From contig CM043791.1 of NCBI GenBank assembly GCA_023974075.1, forward strand, positions 17,872,299 through 17,936,298: a DNA stretch of 64,000 bases. The letters run 5' to 3'. The stretch comes from Chaenocephalus aceratus. Its lineage: Eukaryota; Chordata; Actinopteri; Perciformes; Channichthyidae. Shown here piece after piece: positions 12,606-24,032 of this stretch (its first letter is position 1; the number at the start of each line of letters is the position of its first letter). Below the pieces are notes generated by a model. The model did not search any database, was not told where the DNA came from, and worked only from the letters and a program-made list of their open reading frames with translations. The position numbers were made by a program, and so were the translations under genes.

Positions 12606-12990
12606 TGTGACGCTGACCGTTGAGCGGCCCAGACCAAGCAAGGAGGCAGAGGCAGAACGTCCAAAAATATAACCCGACGTGGGCATTTATTAAAAACATG
12701 GGCACAAAGTTCACAGCCTCAATCCTGCTGTTCTCCTTGTCCACATCCTGCAGCCACAAGGATCTCTCACACACACCCAGCCCTCTCAACAGACAGGGCA
12801 ACAGAGCCTAAATACCCACACTCCAATCATCACAACAAGACACAGGTGAGGGGGGAGTAGACAACACAGGACACCAGGTGCACACAATCATCAGCCACAG
12901 ACAACATATACTGTGCAATCACGCTAATAAAGTGCCATATTACCCGGCCTGAAGCCGTCAGTCCATAGTGACGAAGTTACCTTCGTCACA
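12606..12990 (-). repeat. TRIM 3' LTR (minus sense)
   Basis: A 385-bp repeat starting TGTGACGCTGACC and ending TTCGTCACA. It is downstream in the element's own sense. It differs from the other LTR by small changes, such as a GCAGAA duplication and a GAAG indel near the end. Confidence 0.9.
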
Positions 12991-13010
12991 TTTCCTTCCC
13001 CCTCTCCCCC
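12991..13010 (-). other. Polypurine tract of the TRIM
   Basis: On the minus strand this is a 17-20 base G/A run (GGGGGAGAGGGGGAAGGAAA) that abuts the 3' LTR, the expected place for second-strand priming. Confidence 0.85.
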
Positions 13011-13327
13011 GGAAGCACAGTGTCTCTACAGTCTCGGCCTCGGGACAACCAGCCAGCCACCCGGCCTCAACGCCGCCCATCCGGAAGCTGTCCTGTCCCG
13101 CTGCAACGCGCCGGTCCGCCTCCAGCACGACCCAGGCTCTGTCGACTCCTCGTGGGTCCGGGTCCGCCTCTTCGACCTGCAAACGCTGCGCCTCCTGCTT
13201 GTCTCTCGTCTCCTGCTGCCTCAACAGCCGTGGCCCCCTGGTCCGTTCCAGGCACAGCCACCCCCAGCCGCGGTTCCTCTTTTTGGTTCCTCTTCTTCCC
13301 TCTCGTAATTTTCACCTCCTTACTTGG

Positions 13328-13349
13328 TCGAATCCCACTTCTGACACCA
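13328..13349 (-). other. Primer-binding site, tRNA-Leu type
   Basis: The minus strand reads TGGTGTCAGAAGTGGGA and on into the T-arm, two bases after the 5' LTR. Seen on the plus strand, its 22 bases look like the 3' end of a vertebrate tRNA-Leu with its CCA. The tRNA identity is recalled, not searched. Confidence 0.75.
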
Positions 13350-13351
13350 AA

Positions 13352-13734
13352 TGTGACGCTGACCGTTGAGCGGCCCAGACCAAGCAAGGAGGCAGAGGCA
13401 GCAGAATGTCCAAAAATATAACCCGACGTGGGCATTTATTAAAAACATGGGCAAAAAGTTCACAGCCTCAATCATGCTGTTCTCCTTGTCCACATCCTGC
13501 AGCCACAAGGATCACACACACACCCAGCCCTCTCAACAGACAGGGCAACAGAGCCTAAATACCCACACTCCAATCATCACAACAAGACACAGGTGAGGGG
13601 GGAGGAGACAACACAGGACACCAGGTGCACACAATCATCAGCCACAGACAACATATACTGTGCAATCACGTTAATAAAGTGCCATATTACCCGGCCTGAA
13701 GCCGTCAGTCCATAGTGACGTTACCTTCGTCACA
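13352..13734 (-). repeat. TRIM 5' LTR (minus sense)
   Basis: A 383-bp copy of the LTR, upstream in the element's sense. The promoter would lie here, but I cannot place a start point. Confidence 0.9.
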
Positions 13735-13739
13735 CTCCT

Positions 13740-14012
13740 GTTGTCCCCTTTTAATTTGTTCTTTCTCTTTCTTCAGCACTGCCAGCCTCTCCATGACCCC
13801 ATTCATCTCTCGCTCTGCCCTTTTCCTTTCATCACCAGCGAGTCCTCTGTCACTGATGTCTTCAGTGTTTCCTTCCTTCCTCAGTCTGTTCCCCCTTGTC
13901 CTCCCCATGTTCTTTTAGCTCCCCACTTTCCTTGTTTCTGTTCCTATTAGCTATTAGTCTTAATCTTTTCCTCTTTTCCTGTCTGCTCTGGATATACACA
14001 AACAACAACACA

Positions 14013-14052
<40 letters not shown>

Positions 14053-14290
14053 GCATATAAACCAAGGGGCAAACTCTGTAGCTACAGGGACTCTGCCTGG
14101 TCAGTTCATCCAGGAAACACAACTTGAAGCCGGCCATGGTTGTTTGTTCTTCATGCTTATATGTGAAATTCGAGTGCTTTATTTATGTGTTAATGATTTT
14201 AATCAGCTACGTAATGAATGTTAAGGCTTGGGTTAGCGTGTAGCGAGTGGTAGCTACATCGGTGCTAACGATGCTAATCGTAGCCTCCAA
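13740..14290. other. No gene recognised
   Basis: A pyrimidine-rich stretch followed by a CA array (14009-14052). Open frames here are translations of T/C-rich sequence with no family features. Confidence 0.5.
14009..14052. repeat. CA microsatellite
   Basis: About 20 CA units with one interruption, ending in CGCGC. Confidence 0.95.
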
Positions 14291-14858
14291 GTTAAAATAA
14301 TAGACTGTATATATAAAGGTTAAAACTAAATAGACAAGCGTTAAGTGGGATAATACTGTTGAACAAACGGCTTCTGTTTGAGGTTGATAAAATAACGTCA
14401 TCCTTGTAACGTAGAGAGATATTTTATTATGTAGGTAGGAACTGTATGCATCGCTAAGGTTAATTTAAATTGGCTATGCTCAAGTATGTAGACAAGTTAA
14501 CGTCGAAGTAGTGTATGTGAAATCAACCTCACAATAAGATGTGTATATTACAATTATTAATGTCATATTTCAAGATGATTACTTAGATATTACAATATGG
14601 TTGGTTGAGCTGGAGTTCAATATTGAGCTTACAAGTTAACGTCACAGTCATCTGAAGAACGAACCCAAACCTTGTTGTTTTTATTAATTGCATTACCAAA
14701 TGGGTATCAAATAAACAGTAAGCATTGGTAACACAACTTCCAAAGTTACAGTCAAATAAAAAGGACTCGGACAATACACAATTCAATAAGTTCAACAGAA
14801 GATAATCAGTTATATTGTTTGTACACATGGTACTTTACATATATATCTGTTTGTTTAA

Positions 14859-15669
14859 AGGTGACATGTCATGCTTTTCTGGTTATTACCCGTCCCCTTG
14901 TGTGTTATGAAGGTTTTTATGCATGTAAACGGTGTGCAGAGTCAAAACCCTCAAAGTACACCCTGTAGTGAGTAAAACTCTAACACAGAAAATACCTCCC
15001 CAAAACGCCTCGTTGGAGATACGTCACTGTCCATTTGATTCTTCCGGGTACATCATGATGTCATGTCGTCCCCGGAACGAAATGGACCAATCCGTGGAGC
15101 CGTTACGTTACGTCCGCGGAGCCGTTACGTTAAGCCCCCGCTGATTGGTCCAAATTGACCAATCCACGGACTTCCTCACACACTCAGTGCAGGCATCTCT
15201 GCTGATTTCTCCTCCCTGGCTGCAGGCTGATAACAGACAGTTGGGATCGCGGCGAAATTCTCTCTGCAGACCCATTCTCACAGCGTTTATCAACCTTTTT
15301 CTTATTCAATATCAAGCCACACTTATTGTTTTTACTTCGGCTGTGACTTTGTGTGTGCTCAGGTTGAGTTTGGCTGTGTTTCGCTGTGTATCGCTAAACA
15401 AGGAAATCACACCCCCACGGAGCTCAGTGGGATTCACAACGTCCCGACTGGTCCCGACCAATCGGAGCACACTGGGCTCACAGGGAGGGGGGGGGGCAAG
15501 AGCTGCAGCGAGCCGTTTAGTGGAGAAAGTGAATACTGCTGAATACACATACTTTACAGAGATGCTGTATGCAAAACCAATGTAAGTTTGGAAAATTGCA
15601 CATAAATATATTCTAGTAGACCTCAACAATGGAATTATGATCAGTGTAAATGATCATGACATGGGACCT
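14859..15669. mobile_element. TTAA MITE, family A, full copy
   Basis: Flanked by TTAA at 14855-14858 and 15670-15673. The ends are AGGTGACATGTCATG and, inverted, AGGTCCCATGTCATG. The 811-bp body lacks a transposase. The same family occurs, reverse-oriented, at 59985-60606 and as a 69-bp tip at 58672-58740. Open frames across it carry no recognised domain. Confidence 0.85.
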
Positions 15670-15673
15670 TTAA

Positions 15674-17479
15674 GTGTCCAGGTGATGCAGACAGGCTGGA
15701 CCAGAGAGTGAGAGACAGAACTGGACTCCTCACAGCAGTGAACTTCAGCACAGGTACAAAGACTCTTTTTTTCATACTGTACAAATAATCAAGAAAGATA
15801 TTGGTTTAAATAAATGAAGTATTGACTTTAATACACTGATATACGTTCCATTAAACAATACTAAATACTAGATCACCTACACATCAGTTAAGTTGAGGGT
15901 TTTTTCCATGCAAAAAGTTACATTTAGATGTTAACAAGCACTATGATGTTGTCAATTCTAATGTAATGTATTGAAGGCAAAGATATTTAACACATAGTGA
16001 GAACTGCTACTATTTATCTTTCAATATTGTCGTGGTAAAAGTTATTCTTTCAGTGAGACAACAGAGCAAGCTTCTACAGTTGCACTACGTTTTGATAACA
16101 GTTAAATATTATTTTGATAATAACATATATTTCAATGTTGATGAACTTCATACTGTTCATTCATAATCTGATTGTCTTTATAGCTCACTGTTGAAATAAA
16201 AAAAACATTACAATTACAAAATAATTATATCTACAGCCCCTAAACACACCGCTTTCATAAATAACACACTTGTTCTGCAATAATATGTTTTACGTTTCCT
16301 GTCATTTTTGTTAGGAAAGGACATGCCTGAAAGACACTTTCTCCTTCTCTGAGGGTCAAGAAGAACATCCAAGAGGAACATTAAAAGCTGATGTTATGAG
16401 ATTTTAAGACCAGTACACTAAGAAACTACTTTTATTGTAAAAACAATCAGCTGATCGAATGCACCTATTTCCACATCTACACTCCATCAGCTGATTATTT
16501 ATATTTGCCTTTATGAGCTTCACATCACTTGTGCCTTGTACCGCAGAGTTTGCAATGTCACAAATAAATGGGGCCAATCTTCAGTCAGATGTGAATGTGT
16601 AATCTAACATTTTCAGTAAGAATAATGGACAAAAGGAGTGCAAATACAATTTATTGAAATGTGAACCAAAAGTTAATCAAATGTTTTAAATAAAAAGCAC
16701 ATACGGACAGAAGGTGTAAACCTATTAAATGTATAAGTAAACACATTTAGTCAAATAACGTGACAGACTAGGCCTGTGCAGTTGGTATCAGCTATGCCCA
16801 GCATGGGCTCCTCCATCAGGCCTGGTCCTCCTCGCAGAGGAAAGATCCTCACTCCTCTCCAAACCAACAGACAGGACGTCCATCACACGGAGGTTTCTCC
16901 CTGAAGTTTCTGCTGCTCTCTGGACACCACGCTGTCTCAATCCGTCCACACTGAATATGAGAAGGGGAAAATGAAAATAATAAATGCTTTAGACAATAAG
17001 AAACATAAAGTTGACTGTTGAGTTGCTCAGTTTTTTTAGATTGTCAATACTATTACTGTATAACTAATATCTCAGGTTAAGAGGCACATTCAAATAAAGA
17101 TTGGTCTTTAAATACCTGTTGTCTTTTGAATTGTTTGTCTAAAGTCAAGGATCTAGAACTGGTACTTAGTTTTAATGATACAGTCTGGTTATTATGCTGT
17201 TTGGAGGAGGCCTCACAGGTAAGATCACTAACTAGTTACCATCACATGTACCTTAGTTTGACTTAAATGTATTAAACGTATAGTTAAGTGATATCAAAAT
17301 ATAAATAACTAATGTCATGCAAACATATTAATATTTGCTTGATTCCAGTGTTGAATTTAGCACAATTGCATACAAACGTTAAGGGATTTTAAGATTCTGA
17401 AGTATTATGCTAAAAACTCAATAACTTATATTATTTATAGTTTTGCTGAATAGTTTCATGTCCGCTTACCTTAGAAACG
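15674..17479. other. No gene recognised; dispersed repeat inside
   Basis: No protein motif seen. Part of it (16630-16985) is shared in the same orientation with 43285-43640, so at least that part is repetitive. Confidence 0.45.
16630..16985. repeat. Dispersed repeat shared with 43.3-43.6 kb
   Basis: Both copies read TTTATTGAAAT.TGAACCA, then ATGTTTTAAATAAA, then CACGCTGTCTCAATC and CCACACTG..AATATGAGA. The intervening part diverges. The 43.3-kb copy lies inside the TIR element at about 42528-44205, which suggests that this copy is also from that family. Confidence 0.6.
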
Positions 17480-17752
17480 TAAAATGCCACGGCAGTGTGC
17501 AGATGGGGAGCATGTTAGCTTAGCTTGGTAGCTTTAGCTAGCTCTGGAACTTCCAGCTCGGTGGCAGGAGGTCCCGCCTCGGCTCCGCCTCTTTGCCCTT
17601 ATTTGGAGCAGGCTGGAACAGGCGGGAGTTGAACTCTGACGTCACTGTCAGCCGTTGTGGCCGACTCCGCCTACTAAGGCTTCTCGGCAACTCTGCAGAA
17701 TCCTATGGGTGACGTCACGGACCCTACGTCCATTTATATATACAGTCTATGG
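17480..17752 (-). mobile_element. End of a dispersed DNA repeat (TAGACTGTATATATAAA end)
   Basis: The right edge reads CATTTATATATACAGTCTATGG after GACGTCACGGACC. I know this as a common fish repeat end. A similar end in inverse orientation occurs at 14300-14319 (TAGACTGTATATATAAAGG), so 14300-17752 may once have been one element. No target duplication was found. A 22-bp tip of the same kind is inserted at 44510-44531. Confidence 0.4.
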
Positions 17753-17859
17753 TATAAACACAGAACTTTGTGGATGTTTGTCGATTACTTTCTAGCATCA
17801 TAAATACTGTAGGTAGTCCAAATGTTTGGAAATGCATGTGTCTATAATAAGAAGATTAA

Positions 17860-18480
17860 TCCACGAGGATATCCATCCAGGACTCATGATCCAGGACCAC
17901 AGCCGACGACTCAAAGATCAGGGCCCTTTGCGATCGCAGGACACAGGACCACAGCAACAGGATCAGCCCTGACGGATATAGGCACCATCGCAAGACATTG
18001 GGGAAGCTGGTTATCGGAACATGAGAGTACACAGGTATAGACAGAGACAAGGAAGAAGTAAGATGGTCCCTGACAAACCTAAGCCTATATCAGCAAAACT
18101 AGGAGCTGAATCTAATCACCCTAACTATAAGCTTTATCAAAAAGGAAGGTCTTAAGCGCACTCTTAAAAACGGATAGGGTCTGCTACCCGAACACAAACT
18201 GGAAGCTGATTCCACAAATGTGAAGCTTGATAAGAAAAGGCTCTGGCTCCCATTGTACTTTTAGAGACTCTAGGAACAACCAACAACCCTGCATTCTTGG
18301 AACGCAATGCCCTAGGACAGTAGGGGTATAATGAGTTATTTAAGGTAATATGGCGCCTGCCCATTAAGGGCCTTGAAGGCGAGAAGAAGAATTTTAAATT
18401 ATATCCTGTGTTCTATAGGGAGCCAGTGTAAGGCAGCCAGAACAGGATTGGTTTGCGCCACATGGGTACCAATCGATTTA
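17860..18480 (-). mobile_element. L2/Rex-like LINE, 3' end fragment
   Basis: On the minus strand the ORF2 C-terminus reads LAALHWLPIEHRI and later AFSYQASHLWNQLPVCVR, patterns typical of L2/CR1-like ORF2 ends. Several stops break the frame. The 3' UTR runs to about 17860 and contains GGACACAGGACCACAG. The 5' part is missing. Confidence 0.65.
18164..18475 (-). pseudogene. LINE ORF2 C-terminal remnant
   Basis: Two frames together cover about 100 residues of the post-RT region, with WLPIEHRIKYK-like and HLWNQLP motifs. At least one stop and one frame change separate them. There are no catalytic residues in this part. It is a relic of the LINE and no host gene. Confidence 0.65.
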
Positions 18481-18500
18481 ACCATCCAGATACCTTGACA

Positions 18501-18503
<3 letters not shown>

Positions 18504-18547
<44 letters not shown>

Positions 18548-18595
18548 GTGTGTGGTGTGGTTGTGTGTGGTGCGTGCGTGGTGTGTGTGTGTGGT
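18504..18595. repeat. TG microsatellite with degraded flank
   Basis: About 21 TG units (18504-18546) followed by TGGTGTGG-type variants to 18595. Confidence 0.95.
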
Positions 18596-18944
18596 TATGT
18601 TTCACACATACAGACTCATAAAGTGAGATGGTTAGAAGGGAATAATATACTCCCATTAAGAGAACTTACCCAGTGATTTATAATAGGTGTCCAGTCCAAT
18701 TAACTCTTTCAAATCCTCACTCACTCACTCTCTCCTTCTCTCAATCACACACACACATGCAGGTTTTTGTGAACTAAAAGGACACTTTGACCCAAACACG
18801 TTTTTTCCATCATTAGAAGGACACCCCTTTCCACTAGCTTTACAAAGATGTTTTGAATATCAAAACATCTAGTTTGAGCCATACAACACAAATCCCACTT
18901 CAAATGTCCAATACACATAGCACAACTCAAAATACAACAATCTG

Positions 18945-19170
18945 AGGTTACGTACTGTAACCCAGCTTCTATGAGTATAGCGCAGCCTCTAAGGCTATCG
19001 CTATTGGGTAATCCCACTGCACGTGTGCAGCACTGACAGACTTAATCCACACCCACCTATGACGTGAGCCCCACCTCCGGCCTCACTTCCGTATAAATAA
19101 GAAGAAGGCCCGTCCAACTGCTCCCACACAACAGCTTTTCTTCAGCTATTCGCGGAGCAGTGAGGCCCGA
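18945..19170. repeat. DIRS left inverted terminal repeat
   Basis: Begins with GTTACGTACTGTAACCC, then a CTCTAAGGCTATCGCTATTG block. It is inverse to 24470-24689 across most of its length. The outermost 30 bases differ, as expected for DIRS, whose ends are completed from the internal region. Confidence 0.85.
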
Positions 19171-19189
19171 ACCTTAGAGGGGCTGCGCC

Positions 19190-19290
19190 TAAACTCATAG
19201 AAGCTGGGTTACAGTACATAATCTCAGTTCTGGTTTCGTATGAGGCTTCGCCCTCTAAGGCTATCGCTATTGGGTTAAAGGCGAAGCAGG
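19190..19290. other. DIRS internal complementary region
   Basis: The left half (AAGCTGGGTTACAGTAC) is the inverse of the element's left outer end. The right half (TTTCGTATGAGGCTTCGCC) is the inverse of its right outer end. This is the sequence thought to template end completion during circle formation. Confidence 0.85.
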
Positions 19291-19574
19291 ATGTTAGTCC
19301 ACGCCCCACTGGTCCGTCCGAACCAGAAGCACAAAACCCATCTACTCAATTAATAACCCATGCGAAAAAGAAAGGAGCATCACAGTCCCTGGAAATATAG
19401 CATTATTCAAATGAATATTCTCTTTAAGGGAATGAAGGTGAATACCCGTCGTTTTAAAAAAAGTAGAGATAAACAAATCCCACTTGCGAAACCTATAAAA
19501 GAGGGGCAAAAGGGGCAGCTCTCTGAATGCCGATAGGCAGGAGAGAGGGCACGCAGTTTAGTCCCTGACATTAC

Positions 19575-20356
19575 TCAATCTGACAGAACACTCAGTACTG
19601 AATGTGTAAGAGAGGAATGGGAGACATCCCTCAAATAAAAACGAATAAAAGAACAGGGGGAAGACCAAGATGCAGCATTGCAAATGTCTTCCACTGTCAT
19701 TCCTCCATGCAACGCCATAGAGGTTGAAATTCCTCTGGTGCTGTGCGCTTTGATGTTTTCTGGGGGATCCACCCCAGAGTAGACATACGCCTGTGATACA
19801 GCCTCACACAGGCGCTGTGCCGACAGAGGCTGCCCTATTGAGTGCTCTCTGTAATGCACAAACAGGCGCTGAGACTTGCGCAACGTGGCTGTGCGTGCAA
19901 TATAACATGACAGCGCACGTACGGGACAGAGGAGATGAGATGTGGCTTCTTCCTCTGATGTGTGAGGAGGAGGGAAGAAACCATCCAAAGTGATCCCTCT
20001 CGATCTAAAAGAGCTTGTGATCACCTTTGGCATAAAAGCCGGGTTAGGGCGCAAAACAGCTGAGCTGCCATCTCCTTGGATCTGGAGACCTGACGGAGCC
20101 ACAGAGAGAGCAGACACATCACTCACCCTTTAGCTGATGTGAGAGCCAAGAGCAGAGCTACTTTGGCTGACAAGAACTTCAGGGGGACCTGATCTAAAGG
20201 TTCAAATGGAGCTTTACTCCGTGCGCGTAACACTAAGCCCAAACCCCATTGAGGCGCCAAAGCGCGTGACACATGTCTGAGTCTCTGTGCTCCCCGTAGA
20301 AAACGTTTTGTCAGAGGGTGACTAAACACCGTGCTGACCCCAAACCTACTTGGCAA
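19575..20356 (-). pseudogene. DIRS tyrosine recombinase (frame-broken)
   Basis: The main frame (19575-20126, 183 residues) contains the recombinase C-terminal half: PVRALSCYIARTATLRKSQ, then the H-x-x-R motif in KAHSTRGISTSMAL, then the tyrosine in FIRFYLRDVS. The N-terminal part lies in another frame (20123-20356, ending ALLLALTSAKG). The junction looks like a one-base loss. The enzyme would integrate a circular DNA copy by site-specific recombination, in place of an integrase. It sits at the 3' end of the element after RNase H, as in other DIRS. As shown, no intact full-length product is encoded. Confidence 0.85.
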
Positions 20357-20381
20357 GATGAAATGGCAGCAGCATATGTTT

Positions 20382-20780
20382 TTACCGTGCTATAAGCCAA
20401 TTCCTGTCCAGCAACAGCTGGAGGAACGACAGCACGAGGCAGGGGGGCCAACGGGGGTCCAGGCTTTTCCCTGACACACCAACGGAGCGCTGTCCATTTG
20501 GCTGTGTAGGATGTGTGTTCAGCAGCTGCGCTGATGCAACACCTCCCTGGCGATTTATGTAGGCCGCCGCTGCTTTGTTGTCTGTTTGAATCAACATATG
20601 TTGATTGTACAGCCACGGGACGAAGTGCTGGAGCACTTTCCATACGGAGAGTAATTCCAGCACGTTTATATGGAGAGACATGTGACCCGGCCACTGTCCC
20701 CCCACTGCCTGCGACATGCACGTTCCTCAGCCTGCGAGAGATGCGTCTGTGAACACTGTGGTGTGTGACGTCACTCTGCT
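20382..20780 (-). pseudogene. DIRS RNase H region
   Basis: The minus-strand frame reads HINVLELLSVWKVLQHFVPW, then IQTDNKAAAAYINRQGG, the DIRS-type RNase H pattern with its conserved E and the D of TDN. It follows the RT in the same sense and precedes the recombinase. The frame is not continuous with the RT frames because of indels. The role would be to remove the RNA template during reverse transcription. Confidence 0.8.
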
Positions 20781-21616
20781 CAGGGGCACCCCCACTGACG
20801 TGGAGATTTTTCCAGTGGGTCAAATCCAAAACCACAGAAGGAGGAATGTACACCATGCGTCTCCTCTGACGCACGGGGTCGATGCACAGGCGAATAAACC
20901 ACCTGGAGTCTCTTCACTGTGAAGGAGGACCCAGGGGAATCACCACGTGACCAGCTGATATCCTGCCTAACAGCTGCATCACGGAGAGGGGTGTCACCGC
21001 CCCGCGGGGTGTGGACGCGCCGGAGGAGAGCTGTCACTTTCTCCCCTCTCCGCTGTGAGAGTCGCGCTCTCATGCGGGCGAGTTCAATTCCATTCCCAGT
21101 TAAAAAGATAACCTGGGAGGGACGAGGACAGCTCTTTTTCCAGTTGATAATGAAACCCAGGTTTGACAGATGAGATACTGTCAAACCTGTCCTCCCTTCC
21201 TGGAGCGAGCCAGCCACAGCCGGTCGTCCAGGTAAAATAACACTCATCCCTATTCTGAGTAGCTTCTCCAACCGGCTCCACCCACTTTGAAAAAGTGGGT
21301 GGAGCCAGGAATGAGAAACGCAGGAAATTCTGTGTTTCGGGATGATGGTTACGTGGAGGACTGCATCCTTCAGGACTATGGATGTGCACCTCCCTGGTGA
21401 ACACACTCCAGCTCCTGTTTGATCGTCAGCATTGGAAAAGGCCATTCCCTTGTTGGACACTGACAGATCGAGGATGGGTCTCATTTCCCCCCAACCCGTC
21501 TCCTTCGGGACCAGAAAATACCGGGAGTAAAAAACCCTTGATTTTCTTCCCCATGAGGAACCCTGGAAAATAGCTTCTGAAAGAGTTCCTGCCGCTCTGC
21601 ACGGAGCGCGAGACAC
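20780..21616 (-). pseudogene. DIRS reverse transcriptase (several frameshifts)
   Basis: The first frame carries YFLVPKETGWGEMRPILDLS, the RT palm entry. A second frame carries HPETQNFLRFSF. The catalytic YLDD is encoded at 21224-21235 in a third frame. Next is NLGFIINWKKSCPRPSQVIFL, the typical segment after the active site. At least two frame changes separate these pieces. All parts are in the expected order for DIRS RT, and the catalytic aspartates are still encoded. Not functional as it stands. Confidence 0.85.
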
Positions 21617-21699
21617 TGTTCCCGGGATGACAGGGTTCCCTGTATCCCGAAGAACTGCGGGGGGGAGAGGTGAACTGCAGAGACTACTCTCTGCCCATC

Positions 21700-23900
21700 C
21701 GCCTGCTCATCCATCTGTCCATCAGACACACGCGCCGCCACCCTGAGTACCATCCAGTACTCTGATAGCGCCAGGTGTACATTCTCTGGATGTGCTGTGG
21801 TTGGTGGCAAACCACGCCAGAGCCCTCCACACGCTGCATTTCACACAGGCTCTCATTATGTCGCCGTTTAGGAGAAGACTCGTAAACTGCGCGTTCACGC
21901 TCAACATCCCTAAGGGATCAGCGGAGGTGTGTGCAGTGCTGTCCACACGAGGTGTAATAATGGTCCTCCGTGGGCTTATTACGACCGTGGGTAGGAGGTA
22001 CGTCTGAGACAGAGGAAAAATCCGTGCTGCCTAAACCCAAACATTTTAAAGGTAGACGGATTGAATAGTACGCCCTGCTGTTTTATTAACCGATAAGTTA
22101 AAAAACCCAGCCGGTTTAGGCAGCGAGCCATGCTTCCAAGTAACCAATAGGCTATTGGCAGCCGGCTTAACCGGGGAGCCTTGCTGCATATTATATTCCA
22201 TCTGTCCATTGAACACACGCGCCGCCACTCAGCGCGCCAACCTGCTCTGGATGTGCTGTGATTGTCATGGTGACGAGCCACGCCAGAGCCCTCCAGACGC
22301 TGCACTTCACACAGGCTCTCATTATGTCCACTGTAACACATTTTCCTGTCAAACAACAGTAAAGCGCCGGCAGTCTCTTCACAGACGCCTGCACTTCACT
22401 GCCATACCACAGTACTCATACTGTGAAATTATTTTACAGCCTTTCTCATTAACAGTAAAATACCAGCAGCAGATACAGCAATACACTGAAATTATACAGT
22501 ATTCATACTGTTGAACAATTTCAGCTTATTACTGTAAAAAATTAAATAATTCACAGAAACATTCTGGTTAGGGGGCTGCCAGTAGATTAGTGCCGAAAAC
22601 CGGCTGAAAAATAACAGTAATTGCTTACAGTGTTAAACTGGACACCGAGGTGCGTTCACGCTCAACACCCCTAAGGGATGAGCGGAGCTGTGTGCAGTGC
22701 TGTCCTCACTGTAATAATGGCACTCGTGGACTCATTACCGTGTGTAGGAGGTAGGTTTGGGACAGGAGAAAAAACTGAGCTGCCTAAAAACCAATAGGTT
22801 TAAAGACAGCCTATTTATGCAGCGAGCCATGCTGCCTATAACCGACAGGTTAGGGGCAGCCGCTTACCCGGTGGGCCTTGCTGCTTATTATTATTCATCT
22901 GTCCATCGAACACACGCGTCGCCATTCTGAGTAATATTCTGAGAGCGTGCGACATGCTCTGGATGTGCTGTGGTTGTCATGGTGACGAGCCACGTCAAAG
23001 CCCTCGCCGCCGTTGCCCGTGAAGCAACCCAAGAGGGGCCCAGACCGAAAAGCTGCGAGGGGGCCTCCACACGCTGCATCTCACACCAGCTCTCATCCTG
23101 TCTCTGTTTAGGAGAAGGCTCGTAAACTGGACATTGAGGCGCGTTCACGCTCAACCCTGCTGAGGAATGAGCGGAGGTGTGTGCAGTGCTATTCACACAG
23201 TGCGTAATAACAGCCCTGGGCTCATTACGACCGTGTGTAGTAGGCACATCTGGGACAGAGGAAAAAAAACCGTGCTGCCTGCTAACCGACAGGTTAGGAG
23301 CATCAGGTTTAAACGTCAAGCCTTGCTGTCTAAAAACCGCCTGGTTAAATACAGCTGGCCTGCGCCACGAGCCCTGCTGCCGCTAACCGACAGGTTAGGA
23401 GCATCAGGTTTAAACGTCAAGCTCTGCTGTCTAATAACCGCCTGGTTAAATACAGCTGGCTTGCGCCACGAGCCCTGCTGCCGCTAACCGACAGGTTAGG
23501 AGCATCAGGTTTAAACGTCAAGCTCTGCTGTCTAATAACCGCCTGGTTAAATACAGCTGGCTTGTGCCACGAGCCCTGCTGCCTGCTGACTGACAGGTTA
23601 CAGCCGGCTCTTGCACCTCCACACGCTGTATTGCACAGCGGCTCTCATCATGTCGCCGTTTAGGAGAAGGCTCGTAAACCGGACATTGAGGCGCGTTCAC
23701 GCTCAAACCCGCTTGAGGAATGAACGGTGTGTGGAGGCATATCTGTGACCTAGGAAACAAGCCTGTGCTGTCTAATCAACCGCCAGGTTTTAAAGACAGC
23801 CGGTTTGTGCCGCGAGCCCTGTTGCCTAATAACCGACAGGCTATGAGGCAACCGCTTATGTCATCCGGAGTGAGCTCTCCTGAACCGGGGGAACGGGGAG
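21700..23900 (-). repeat. Expanded repeat region in the DIRS 5'/gag part
   Basis: Four diverged copies of a block with CACACGCGCCGCCA, GCTCTGGATGTGCTGTG, GACGAGCCACG and GCGTTCACGCTCAA lie at about 21710-22020, 22196-22760, 22900-23280 and 23600-23760. Between them are shorter AACCGACAGGTTA units. The second block holds a roughly 280-bp unrelated insertion (about 22365-22650). No gag motif survives that I can recognise. Confidence 0.65.
23281..23600. repeat. 101-bp tandem repeat, about 3.2 copies
   Basis: Copies begin GCTAACCGACAGGTTAG at 23281, 23382 and 23483, exactly 101 bp apart, with a degraded partial fourth near 23580. The copies are nearly identical, so the expansion is recent compared with the blocks around it. 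Confidence 0.9.
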
Positions 23901-23984
23901 ATCTCATTAGGCGGCTGCCTTTCCGATGATCTCCGGGCGTTCCTGGAGAATACCGCCTATACGGCAGAGCCTAGATGGCGGATA

Positions 23985-24032
23985 GTGTCAGCCCGGCAGC
24001 CGAACCTATAGGCTCGGCTGCCGGGCTGACAC
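23985..24032. repeat. 48-bp near-perfect palindrome
   Basis: Arms of 19 bp (GTGTCAGCCCGGCAGCCGA and its inverse) around a centre that contains CCTATAGG, itself a palindrome. Only one base pair breaks the symmetry. It lies in the DIRS gag region. Confidence 0.9.

Larger units (their letters stand above)
12606..13734 (-). mobile_element. TRIM: complete miniature LTR retrotransposon
   Basis: Two near-identical LTRs (12606-12990 and 13352-13734) surround a 361-bp GC-rich interior. Direct CTCCT copies flank it at 12601-12605 and 13735-13739, a perfect 5-bp target duplication. The sense is minus: the primer-binding site lies at 13328-13349 and the polypurine tract at 12991-13010. The LTR carries AATAAA in that sense (inverse of TTTATT near 13435). 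The interior has no gag, pol or integrase, so it must have been moved by enzymes of an autonomous relative. The high LTR identity suggests a fairly recent insertion. Confidence 0.9.

Noticed and set aside
13067..13435. 122-residue frame in the TRIM interior
   Set aside because: It runs from the interior into the LTR and has no gag or pol motif. GC-rich DNA readily gives open frames.
14300..17752. One 3.45-kb element bounded by TAGACTGTATATATA ends
   Set aside because: The two ends match in inverse orientation, but no target duplication was found and a complete MITE lies between. They may be unrelated copies of a common end.
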